Positions 42,595 through 52,063 of a stretch of 64,000 nt of DNA are shown here, one piece after another. This stretch comes from Triatoma infestans (lineage: Eukaryota > Arthropoda > Insecta > Hemiptera > Reduviidae). A model generated the notes under the pieces. The model was given only the letters and a program-made list of their open reading frames with translations. It was not told where the DNA came from and searched no databases. The position numbers and the translations under genes are program-made. The stretch lies in NCBI GenBank assembly GCA_011037195.1, contig JAAEAF010004291.1, positions 81,336 through 145,335 on the forward strand, given 5' to 3'. The first letter of the stretch is position 1. Each line of letters starts with the position of its first letter.

Positions 42595-43427
42595 ACTTGA
42601 ATAACTTGTACTAAATAATGTCCCTTAAAGATCTTGACGTTTTTTAACAGGCGTATTAGTTGCGCCTCCCCTACCCCCACAATTACGAAAAAAGAAAATT
42701 AATGGTTCCACTAAATACCACATGAACTCTTTACCTTTTGACCTAAACACCTATAAAAGGAAAAAAAAGGTTTCTTTTATTTTTATTTTTGTTTGCTATT
42801 GCAACCTTCTTTTTTTTTTAAAAAAGCTCTTATCAGGTTATGACCTGTTATAATAGCCTGAAGGAGTTAAATCTCTTTTATTTTGGCGTGGCGCATGCGT
42901 ACTAAATCTACAACTAAATCCTCTTACTACTCGCTTGAAAAAAACAAGATGCTATCAAGATTTATATTATATTAAGCAATATATATGATATCGATTATAT
43001 TTAAAAAAAAAATAAAAATAAAATAAAATAATAAATAAAAAATAATCTATAAGGCTGTGTAAAAGGTGGTGATGATGATGATCGAGCGCCCTTTTCAAAA
43101 TTTCTTTTTATTTTGTTCTTCTCGACCGACATGTTTGTTTCTAAATGTCAGCTGTTATATATTTAATATCAACAGCTATCTAAATAACACACTACAGTTT
43201 AAAAGAAATATGAAACACTTGTATTTTTTTTTTTTAACAAATTCCTAGTAATCTACAAGTTAAATTGAAATAAAATTATCGTCGACTAATTTTTTTCAAA
43301 ATAGTTTTTCTTTAACCAATAATTTTTCTTAGAATTTTATAAAAGAAATTACAGTTTTCATTCAATAATACCACATTTTCTCTGATTATATAATAATTTA
43401 TTTAAAGATTTAGATATTATTTATATA
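42595..43427. other. Unassigned AT-rich stretch
   Basis: No gene recognised; A/T simple sequence and short AAAAT repeats near 43004-43040. Confidence 0.55.
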
Positions 43428-43730
43428 CAGTATAAATCGTATATAACGACACCGGATATAAGGAACAACCTTAACGTACAAAATCTCCGGTCCCTTGAAA
43501 TATCATAGTAGAAAAATACGTAGGGACTCGTTTATAATGTACAAAGTTGTTGTAAGGTACATATTACAGGATTCTTTGAAATGTTTGCTATCGATTATAG
43601 TGAACAGGAAGTGAGGGTAAACACAGCTGCCAAATTAATTCTAGGAATGATTTCCCCACTTTTCAAATTCTACAACTGTACAGTCTTGGAAAACATACAC
43701 TTGACCCTCACAGTTTGATTTTGTTAACAA

Positions 43731-43901
43731 ATGACAATGCCTCGTCACTCATTCTCTATTGAGGAAAAATTCGAAATAATTTTTCGAATTGAATCGAGAG
43801 ATTGTGCGAGTAGTATCGCGAGTGAAATGAGGACATCTCATTCCACTATATCGGGAATTCTTAAAAACAAAGAGAAGATAAGTGAACAATTCAACAAGTG
43901 A
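43731..43901 (+). pseudogene. Tigger transposase N-terminus (CENP-B-type helix-turn-helix), 56 codons to a stop
   Basis: The frame begins MTMPRHSFSIEEKFEII and continues IESRDCASSIASEM then STISGILKNKEKI. This is the first DNA-binding domain of pogo/Tigger transposases: EEK..I, the S-x-I-A helix and the S-T-I-S-x-I-x-K-N-K-E-K-I recognition helix. A TGA at 43899-43901 ends it. Confidence 0.82.
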
Positions 43902-44440
43902 CATAGAGTTAAAAAAATACGAGCCTCTCAACACAATGATTTGGACACCGCACTTTTAAGTTGGTTCAGACAATAACGAGCGAACAACATACCCACCAAG
44001 TCCTATCCTTCAGGCCAAAGTAAATGAGCTAGCTTCTCTTTTAAAAACAGAAACTTTCACATGCAGCACGTTATGGATACCGAAATTTCGTGCTCGGTAT
44101 GACATTGTCTTCCGAAAAAACCCCGGATGAGTCAGCTAGTGTTAAACAGAGTTTGACTGGAGACTAGCTTGAAAATGTCTGGCTTAAAATTAAATGAGGT
44201 CACACTGAACATCAAATTTTTAACGGGGACGAGATGGGCCTGCTTAACCGTCTGACTCCGACCACTCCCCGCAGCCTGTGGAAAATTGCGTAAGTTTTTT
44301 AGTACAAATAACCCAAATATCAACGAAGGACACGCTTTGTTGACTATCTTCAAGGCAATTGAAAAAAAAATTACACTAGAAATAATGCAGGCCAAACGCC
44401 AAAAAAGATCATGGATTACTAATGTATGTAAATAAATGCC
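43902..44440 (+). pseudogene. Tigger transposase, remaining body, many stops
   Basis: In shifting frames one can read LLSWFRQ.RANNIP (second CENP-B domain region), then near 44220 NGDEMGLLNRLTP, matching the D-E-x-G-L-x(4)-P start of the DDE catalytic domain, and near 44335 HALLTIFKAIEKKI followed by WITNVC (C-terminal helices). The middle part of the catalytic domain is missing. Non-functional. Confidence 0.7.
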
Positions 44441-44658
44441 TTTAACAGATTAGAATTTTGAATTTCCTCAGAAATCTTAAAATGTCATTTTTAAATTACT
44501 TGCGCATACTGAAAACAACTTCACTACGCACATACACACATATGTATGCATTGGATAATGTTCAGATATAACGAACTGTTCGCTATAAACGATATGTTGG
44601 TTATAGTGAATACCGCTTATAACGAACATAATTTGACAGTCCCCTGAAGTTCGTCCTG

Positions 44659-45018
44659 GTAATTATTTACAAGCGTGCCTGCAAGATGGACTACAACTAG
44701 CTACAGTAACCTACTCACATGAACAATCACATATAAACCCTCTTGTTTAATATTTATCACTGAATTCAAGTTATTTTAAATGACATATTAATTAGCCAGA
44801 GTTCGCTAATTCAAACCTACAAGTTCTTGGGACAGTGTTTGAAGTTAAACTCTAATTGTGTTTCGTAGTTTTTACTTATATTTAGTCTGATAGTTTTTAA
44901 AATGACTGAAAATGTGAAATAAATAAAGAAATGTGAATGAATAAGAGTGGGAGTGAGCAGGTTATTGTAGGTAGCTAAGTTGTCGTCCATCTTGGGGGCA
45001 CGCTTGTAAATAATTACC
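44659..45018. mobile_element. Inverted-repeat element (360 bp) nested in Tigger
   Basis: It starts GGTAATTATTTACAAGCGTG and ends with the exact inverse. Arms of about 60 bp pair with a few mismatches (through AAGATGG and AGCTA and a CTCACTCC-like block). The centre has no coding sequence. It interrupts the right end of the Tigger copy between GAAGTTCGT and GTTCATTATACTG, so it is the younger insertion. The target duplication is not clear. Confidence 0.75.
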
Positions 45019-45069
45019 GTTCATTATACTGTATATAAGAGTTATTTTAAAGGAAACATGTAATAAATA

Positions 45070-45253
45070 TTCTGCAATAGTGGTTAGCGTACTGGACTCC
45101 CACGCGGAGGTCCCGGGTTCGAGTCCAGCTGTGCTACGCCTAAATTTTTTTTTCTTCCTAGGAACTTCTACAGTTCACTGTCTGGTATGGACAGTGCCTC
45201 TAACCAGAGAATGACCATAGACGTAGACGTGCCTTAAATAAAAAAAAAAAAAA
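45070..45253 (+). mobile_element. SINE, subfamily A, 5'-truncated
   Basis: It begins within box A (TAGTGGTTAGCGTACTGGAC), has GACTCCCACGCGGAGG and box B GGGTTCGAGTCC, the TTCCTAGGAACTTCTACAG body with an internal deletion, and ends ATGACCATAGACG, GTGCCTTAAAT, poly-A. Confidence 0.87.
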
Positions 45254-45554
45254 TCCGAATGAATATGTTGTTTAAATAATCTGTGCCTGTCTATTAGACT
45301 CATTATTCCTCTTTAATTCGGTTCATTGTTTTATTATAAACTTTAATGGCCACAATCTAAATTTAATTGCTTTTCTTATTTCATTTTTTTTTTGTCTTTT
45401 ATTCTTTGTTTTTTGTATTTTATTTTATTCATTTTGCAATTAAATCTTATGCTCTTAAAATATTTTATTATTTTATTTTCGCTACAAATTATTTAGTTTT
45501 AAGTGCTAGCATGGGATCCGGACAATAAAGATTTGATTAAAACCTATTTTATTT

Positions 45555-45850
45555 ACTTTCGCTTACTGTTAGTAGAGAAAGTATTGTAATTGCATCAAAT
45601 TATCGACATCGAATTTTCACCGGAAATACACGTTTTATAGCCCCCCTGAATAAACAAAAAAAGTGGTTTTTAACAATTGGTGGGACAGCATATTTCAAAA
45701 AAGCAAAATAGCAGAATGTTCAAACTTTAATATTTCGTTAAATTACTATCAGAAGACTTGACAATAAACGTTTCGTAAAAATCGTTAACCGGAAGACCGC
45801 CACTTTCTATTATTTTTATTTGAAACGTCGTTTCCAATTTCGTAAATTAT
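45555..45850 (+). repeat. H-repeat, 5' fragment
   Basis: The terminus is ACTTTCGCTTACTGTTAG, followed by TTTTCACCGGAAATACACG and GTTAACCGGAAGACC. There is no 3' end. Confidence 0.7.
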
Positions 45851-46624
45851 ACCCTCAGTACACGATCACTGTTAAAAAATGGCAAATAAACGCGTTACTG
45901 ATTGGAGAAAATGGATGAAAGTCGATCAATAAATTCTTTTAAATATTTTATTATATTTTTAAAGTATCATACAAAAATATTACTTCCTAGATTCACTTTA
46001 GTAACCAGAGAAATGTAAGTAATACTTTTCTTTGCTTCCGTTAAAGGTATAACCAAAGAAAATATTAAACTAAAGCCTGATAAAAAAAAAAATCATAAAT
46101 AATATTTTTTTAATCAGATTACAGTCACTCACTATTTGAGTGAAACTATTTATTTATTAAACCAATCACCATTTAGATTCTTACCGTTAAGATAAGAACT
46201 TGGAAACATGGAAGACTAGGGGAATAATGGCGTTTAACTGTCATATTATATAATATTTCTGTTTTATCTGATTGTTGTTTTTAATGAAGTTAATATGGTT
46301 TTTTTTAAAACTTTCTAATTTTTAATTTAATCTATTTTTTTTGTGTTAATTTGATCAAATTTAATTCACAACTAAAATACGAAGTGAACTTTGGGATTCT
46401 TGGAGTATTTTGAGCGATAGATGTAATTCAGCGGGTAATTAGGTTTGGCAGATTGGAGGAAGTCAATTGTTGAGATTATTTTTAACAAGTATGGGACAAT
46501 TTTTAATAAAATTTGAAACGATAACTATTTTTCCTTTTTATTTTTTAAGTGCCACTAAATACAGTTGTAAAATTCACAACTTTTCTTTAGACAGAGATGA
46601 TTTCATTTAGTCCAAATTTAAATA
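45851..46624. other. Unassigned AT-rich stretch
   Basis: No gene recognised. Confidence 0.55.
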
Positions 46625-46919
46625 CAGAGGTCCGGGTATCCGACCAAGACAGTAAATAGTTGGTATTCCGCTGAGGTCCTACCACCGCCTCAAAAAGAAG
46701 ATTACGGGGAAAATATATCAACCGGAAGTGCGTGTTTATTACATTTTTTTTTTTTTTTAGTTTTTCGTAATTTACTCGAAAACGGCTCCAACTATTTGAA
46801 ACATTTTACCGGAAATGTTGATTTTTCGTAAGTTTCTGAGGGCGTAGTAACATTATGCTGCGCTATAATGTACCACTTCAAGACATATATGGTTCTACCA
46901 CCTATTAATAAATATTGAC
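46625..46919 (+). repeat. H-repeat unit
   Basis: Landmarks: TATTCCGCTGAGGTCCTA, CAACCGGAAGTGCG near 46720, TTTTTCGTAATTTACTCG. It ends where the SINE begins. Confidence 0.65.
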
Positions 46920-47058
46920 ACCTACGTGGAGGTCCCGGGATCGAGTCCAGCAGTGCTGGCCCTAGATTTTTTTTCTTCCTAGGAGCCTCTACAGAGCTCA
47001 TTGTCCAGTGTCAGCTTGGCAGTGTTGTCTGTAATGAGAGAACACTGTCCGGAGGCTG
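46920..47058 (+). mobile_element. SINE, subfamily A, 5' portion (split copy)
   Basis: Truncated head (CTACGTGGAGGTCCCGGG, box B GGATCGAGTCC), body TTCCTAGGAGCCTCTACAGA, up to CTGTCCGGAGGCT. The rest of the same SINE resumes at 48632-48722, after a 1.6-kb insertion. Confidence 0.82.
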
Positions 47059-47599
47059 ACTCCCCGTGTAGGTCCCGGGGTAGAATAGGCCTACGGTATG
47101 CCCTGCCTGTCGTAGGAGGCTACAAAAAACCCTGCACTGGACAAGTCGTATCTTCTAATAAGATATGTATGAGTCCTTCTGTGGAAAGTAAAATCTAGTT
47201 GTGTCACTCTTACTTCAACAATTAGAGACAGTTTGGCGTAGGCTTGTGGCGAAGCCATCGCCCACCCTGCGGGGTGCAATCAGCCTGTGGCTTTCCCAGG
47301 TTGGGGATTCCCTCCACCCACCCATACCTGATGATCCTTTCCCCTTGCAGGGTTGCCAGCAAGTTACCTGGATTACTGAAACCCCTGTGCTTGAGGTAAT
47401 GGACAGGAATCAGTAGATGGACATTAGATCCATTGGGCGTGCGATCAGTCACGCTAGCTCGTTAGAGTTTAAATACTGAACCACGGGCGCAAGCTACTTT
47501 CCGAGCCAATTGCTTGCAATGAGGTAGGATTCTTGATGAAATGTTTTTGGGTAATGTGTTGTAGAGTAGTGGTTTTGTGTGTAGCACGAGCCGATTTAG

Positions 47600-48060
47600 T
47601 AAAAGGGCTTGTAAGATATATAGTATTTAAGGAGTGAAAGTATCAGAAATAGAAAGTAGTCACCACTGCTAACAATAAATACATTCTATTGAAATAATAA
47701 CTAGAACTTATTTGCAAGACATAAACTTATTAATATGCACTGATGCTAAGAGAGCGAAAAAACTACTGTGCTGCTTCGGTGTCTACAACAAACTATGTTT
47801 TAATAAATCAGATGTTTATCTAGAGTAAAGGCAAATCCTATCACTGGCATGAGTTTAAGAGAGCGATTCCTGAAGCAAGTGTTCTGGCTTTGAAGGCAGA
47901 ATGTAGACTGTCTTGAAGGAATGCCCTCTCTAACGGGGGATTTTCTCTTACAAAACAGTTGGCCAAGTGGCATTGTTATTTTTCTAACGGATTCCTGTGC
48001 TTTTGTCTCTTTAGCAACAATGACCTTACATTTTAGTACCTGACTTTAAAATACATTATT
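47600..48060 (+). repeat. Single arm related to the fold-back element at 28705-29680
   Basis: Shared blocks in the same order as the right arm there: GAAATAG..AGT.GTCACCACTG, TGTTTATCTAGA.TAAA, GAGCGATTCCTGAAGC, GCAGAATG..GACTG and GAAAGAATGCC-like. It is much more diverged than the two arms are from each other. No second arm is found nearby. Confidence 0.65.
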
Positions 48061-48109
48061 TTTGCCAAAATTATTTCATTTAAAATATTTTACAAAACTA
48101 TTTATTTTT

Positions 48110-48267
48110 TCAAAACTATTTATTTTTTTTTCTACTACAATTCCTAGCGGCTGTGGTTTAACCAATAACTCCAATGACCGAATATTTTTCAAAACTATTT
48201 ATTTTTTCATTTCTTCTTCTACTACAATTCCTAGCGGCTGTGGTTTAACCAATAACTCCAATGACCG
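48110..48267 (+). repeat. Tandem duplication, about 78-bp period, two copies
   Basis: CTACTACAATTCCTAGCGGC followed by TGTGGTTTAACCAATAACTC and CAATGACCGA occurs twice, each preceded by TTTTCAAAACTATTTATTTT. The copies are almost identical, so the duplication is recent. Confidence 0.9.
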
Positions 48268-48642
48268 AGGTCATGAGTTGAGCGGGAGGAGATTCGCAAT
48301 ATAAAATTAACCCCGGAGCCAACCCGCTGCTGGAAGCGCATCTGCTGGGTATGCGCGGTTCACCAGAGCCTGCTAGAGAGTGCCTTCTCTAGCTTCTGGT
48401 AGTGGAGTGTGACCACGTTGTGGGACATTCTGCGCGCTAGTTGAGCGTATCTCAACCTGCCCTTAAATGGATTAAGCGGGGGAGTGCTTCGGCACTTCTG
48501 CTATGGTCGGGCATTGCACGGGTTCTTATTAAACGATCCCGTTGCTTGCAACGGATCGACCGGTAAACCCGAACGGGTAGGTGCAGTCTAGAAAGATCCC
48601 TCGAAGTACCAGGAGGAAAATGGTTATACGAGAAGAATGTCG

Positions 48643-48722
48643 GGAAGCTGGCAGTACACCAAGAAGCCTTCGAGCGCCAATGACCATAGATTAGATGTTG
48701 ACGCGCCTTAAAATAAAATAAA
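48643..48722 (+). mobile_element. SINE, subfamily A, 3' portion (split copy)
   Basis: It reads GCTGGCAGTACACCAAGAAG then GAGCGCCAATGACCATAGAT and GACGCGCCTTAAAATAAAA. It completes the SINE begun at 46920. Five or six extra bases in the tail (TAGATTAGATG) are a small local duplication. Confidence 0.82.
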
Positions 48723-48834
48723 AAAAACATAAAACAGGGTTGGTGGATTACAGCTATTAGACCAAGGCAGATAATTGTTGCAGTAGTATTCCAGAAGACA
48801 GCGCCCATAACGTTGAACAAAAAAACTTATATAA

Positions 48835-49375
48835 TATTTGAATAATTTTTATAAATTTCTCAGACTCGCATAATACAATCATTTCCGGAAAAATGATTCA
48901 AACAAAAGTGATTGATTTATAACTATGCTGTTAGTATTCCAAGTTTGAAGAAAAGTTTTGTAGCCGTTTTAGAGAAAATTAAAAAAAAAACAACTAAAAA
49001 TACTTATTCAGTTAAGTCGCACTTCCGGTTAACCAAGTTTCTACAAATTCGGAATTCTACCAATTTATTCAAAGTACGTCACATTGACGTAGAATCTACG
49101 TTGATCTTAAGTCATCATTTGGACAGATGCTTAACGTTATTGTTTCCTCTTGAACCCCTAAAGAAATAAATGTTCCCAGAAATTGTTTCAAATACAAATT
49201 ATAGGTATTTGTGTATGCAGATGGTGTACGAAGTTTCAAGAAAATTGGTGAAGCCATTTTCGAGAAAATCGCGAACAACTAAAAAGAAAAAGAAAACACC
49301 CAATAATGTCGCACTTCTAATTGACAGATTTTTTTTGGAGCATTACGTCTGTTACGGTGGTGTCAAGTGAATAAT
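48835..49375 (-). repeat. H-repeat units
   Basis: Plus-strand landmarks: GTCGCACTTCCGGTTAACC near 49015, AAAATTGGTGAAGCCATTT near 49240, TCGCACTTCTAATTGACAG near 49309. Terminal sequence is missing. Confidence 0.65.
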
Positions 49376-49804
49376 GGCACCAGTGTGCCTAAATACTACC
49401 TACCTACTGTACCTAAATAAAATAATTTTTAAAGAATAAAAAATTATGAAACAAGCCAGATACGTATTTTTCCATTTTTGCACCTTTCTAGCCTTCAATA
49501 TCAAGGATAAATTAAAATAGAAAGAAATAATATATACCTACTTATTTGTTAGAAATAAGATCAATGCTTTTATAATATCAGTAAAACAGGAAGTACAATT
49601 ATTATTATTATAATGGTTTGTGGAAAAGAAGTACCATGACTTAATTTCCGTGTCTGGCTATATTAAAAGTGCAAGGTTGCGAACCAAGCGGTGAGCAAGG
49701 GAAGCTACACTCCACCCGGAATTAAGATCATAATCTCCTTTACCTTTATTTAAAGGTAAATAATATTTATTATTCTGTTTACAACATTATTTCTTACATT
49801 TTTT
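49376..49804. other. Unassigned stretch
   Basis: No gene recognised; AT-rich with a patch of higher GC near 49680-49720. Confidence 0.5.
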
Positions 49805-50015
49805 TGAGGAAGATTTGCTCAAATTTTCCAAATTGAGTTTTCACCGGAAATACATGTTTTAAGGGAATTGTCAAGTTTTTCTCTGAAGTATCACTTCAAT
49901 ACAACGTAGTATAATATAATATTGATGTACAGTAAAAGAATTCTAAAGATTAAAGAAAATCAGCTAACAGGAAGTGCCTTCTTTTTCAACAGTGGAATGA
50001 AAATTCAGAGTTTTT
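49805..50015 (+). repeat. H-repeat, 5' fragment
   Basis: It reads GAGGAAGATTTGCTCAAATT then GTTTTCACCGGAAATACATG and ends near AACAGGAAGTGCC, where the CCGG of the usual site has changed. Confidence 0.6.
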
Positions 50016-50067
50016 TCTTTATAGCTCACATTTAATTATATAAAACAGTAAATAATATTGAATAATA

Positions 50068-50190
50068 TGTAGTTGGGTCCGCTATACTGGATACATCATC
50101 TAGGATTTTTATCCGTCGCAGCATGCATATTATTGTTGTTGTTGTTGTTGACCGGTTTCGAATTTTCATCCGTCGTCAGAGTAAGGGTTT
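50068..50190 (+). mobile_element. Hammerhead-bearing element, family 3
   Basis: The left end (GTAGTTGGGTCCGC) matches the outer end of family 1 (for example GTTGGTTCCGC at 5191 and its inverse at 39310), but the ribozyme region differs: GACCGGTTTCGAATTTTC, CATCCGTCGTCAG. A (GTT)n tract at 50133-50150 has replaced the sequence next to the motif. A worn inverse copy of the motif core lies at 50108-50123 (ATCCGTCGCAG). Confidence 0.55.
50146..50184 (-). ncRNA. Hammerhead-like motif with intact core boxes, family 3
   Basis: Minus strand: CUGACGA, one extra C, stem II GGAU-GAAA-AUUC (four pairs including one G-U, GNRA loop), GAAAC, CGGUC. Both catalytic boxes and the GUC triplet are present. Stem I does not pair, because the downstream side is now an (AAC)n tract, so it is unlikely to be active in place. 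Confidence 0.5.
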
Positions 50191-50216
50191 CTAGTAACAT
50201 GCATGGTAAAATTTTT

Positions 50217-50927
50217 ACTTTCTCTTACTCCTAGTAAGAGGAAGTATTGTGTAATCATGTCAAATTTTCGATATCGAGCTTTCACCGAAAATATCCGTTT
50301 TGAGGTCCCTTGAGTCCAAAAAAGTGGTTTTTAGCAAAGGGTCTGTGTGTGTCCGCGCGCGCGCGCGCGCGCATGTGTGTATGTGAACAGCAGAGCTCAA
50401 AAACGAAAAACCTTAGAAAGTTGAAACTTGATATTACGTTTAGGTATCACCACGGGATCTGACGGTGCGTTATCTGTCAAAAGTTCCTCAACCGGAAGTA
50501 CCACTTTACTAGTTGTTTTTTTTACTCATTTTTGTGATTTTCTCAAAAATGGCTCCGACGATTTTCTTTAAAGTTTTGTATATATCAAACTACACATACA
50601 AAGAGATACAACTTTTATTTGAAACATTTATCCGGGAAAATGCAATGAAGGGCACTTTTGGGGGAGGGGTGGGGTTAGGTTTCCATGTAAAGTGTTATTT
50701 CAGTTTATTAGACAGTTCTGTCATCTAAATAATGTTAATTAGAATTAAATATGTTGTAGAAATTCCGAGTTTTAAGAAAATTAGTAAACCGGAAGTGCAC
50801 ATTTACTGAAAAGTTTTGTCAGTTTTTGACGAATTTCGTTATATTTGGTATACAAACTATATCATTTGTCAATTATAATTTTGAGAACAGGAGTAAGAGA
50901 AAGTCGTATGAGTGTTTCACTCCAGAT
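50217..50927 (+). repeat. H-repeat, complete, two units
   Basis: It starts ACTTTCTCTTACTCCTAGTA, a hairpin with GTAAGAGGAAGT, and ends GGAGTAAGAGAAAGTCGTAT, GAGTGTTTCACTCCAGAT. The 3' stem is GAGTG-TTT-CACTC here, a changed but still paired version. A (CG)n tract occupies 50354-50372. The G-rich tract is at 50660-50679, and ACCGGAAGT at 50490-50498. Confidence 0.88.
50354..50372 (+). repeat. (CG)n tract
   Basis: About nine CG dinucleotides lie within the GT-tract position of an H-repeat. Such alternating sequence can adopt Z-form DNA. It is notable in an AT-rich genome. Confidence 0.95.
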
Positions 50928-50934
50928 CTTTTTT

Positions 50935-51028
50935 TTTCTACTCTTCGGACGACATCAAAATTTACATTTCCGGTAAAAAAAGTCTATTTCAAAAATTTTC
51001 ACAAGATCGTCGTACTTCCTTAATATTA
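50935..51028 (-). repeat. H-repeat, 5' terminal fragment
   Basis: The plus strand reads CTACTCTTCGGACGACATC, TACATTTCCGGTAAAAA and CGTCGTACTTCCTTAAT, the reverse of the family's first 90 bp. Confidence 0.6.
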
Positions 51029-52063
51029 CAATATCCGGAAATAAAAATTAAAATCTAATAGTGTCGCAATAGTAGCCACGACCAAACTACAAATCAAGTC
51101 TTACAATTTTGGTTTTTGTAAATTGGTTTCATTAAAAAAAATGAATTCAATCAAACATCTTTTTATTGGTTAATATTAATCATGAAGAAATGAAGTACTA
51201 TAAATAAAAATTTTTAATGTCATCATAGAATATATAGTTTTATATATTCCCCGCACTGTGCCATCTAAATCTATAAGATATGCATAGGTTGTGAAAGTTA
51301 AATGACTTGACAAAAATATTATTTATTTATTTATTTTTTTTTAGATATACAATTTAGTAACATCGATTTTTTACTTATTTTTTTTTTTTGAATACATAAA
51401 TATAAATATTTAATCGTCTGTTTATTATGTATAAGCTTTCATATACAATCTTTCATAGATCGTTTCTTTTTTTTTTTATATATGTATATTAAATTGGCTT
51501 CCTTGAAATTTGATGTTTATTTAGTACTCGAACTAGTCACTTTAGCTGTGGCAGCATAGGGGCAGAAGAAATGCAGTCTTTTTTTGGTTGACAGGCCGCT
51601 CCAAAAGAGATGAACTGCTTTAGGTAGAAGATTTCTTGATGAATGAAGTTCTTGGCAATCCTAGACTGTTTGCCGGGGCAAAAGAGCTGGTACGAGAAGG
51701 CCGACAGGGTTGCAAAGCCCATGGTTCTTTTTGGAGATTAATGCCCACGTGGAAATATAACCATTATTGGTGGAGTAGGCGGAAGGTGCACGCTAAGTTC
51801 TTCCTGGAAGGCCCTTCAAAGAATCACACATGTATCTCCTTAGCAAAACATTGTTAATTGAAAGCTAATACAGTTCCATTAACAACATGGTTCGCTCCAT
51901 TAGCCTATCAAGGTGTAACGAACTCTGAAGAGGCTCGAAATGGTTTACTGGAAGAAATGGAAATGTACATTATTTGTTTCTGGTTTTATCCACAAAAATT
52001 CAAATTTTTTGTCATAAAAATGGCCGTCGAAACCTAAAAGATCATATTTGCTCACATATTTTT
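51029..52063. other. Unassigned stretch with a GC-richer block
   Basis: AT-rich except for 51540-51860, which is richer in GC and carries overlapping short frames (51537-51722 minus, 51636-51857 plus) without recognisable domains. It could be a piece of an unrecognised element. Confidence 0.4.

Larger units (their letters stand above)
43428..45031 (+). mobile_element. Tigger/pogo-type DNA transposon, degraded, with nested element
   Basis: Both ends carry CAGTATAA in inverted orientation (43428 and 45031) next to TA dinucleotides (43426-43427, 45032-45033), the target of the Tc1/mariner group. The subterminal DNA repeats TATAACGA-type words, typical of Tigger ends. A transposase pseudogene fills 43731-44440. 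The right end is split by a separate inverted-repeat element at 44659-45018. Confidence 0.82.
47059..48642 (+). mobile_element. Insertion in the SINE: LINE-5'-like sequence with a nested fold-back arm
   Basis: The start carries GGTCCCGGGGTAGAATAGG and CCCTGCCTGTCGTAGGAGGC, a block resembling the 5' untranslated region of several insect non-LTR retrotransposons (recalled, not searched). A GC-richer leader follows to about 47545. Sequence from 47600 to about 48060 matches one arm of the fold-back family at 28705. After a tandem pair (48110-48267) GC-rich leader-like sequence continues to about 48640 without a long ORF. The junctions GTCCGGAGGCT and GTCGGGAAGCT look like an 11-bp target duplication with two differences. 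Confidence 0.6.
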
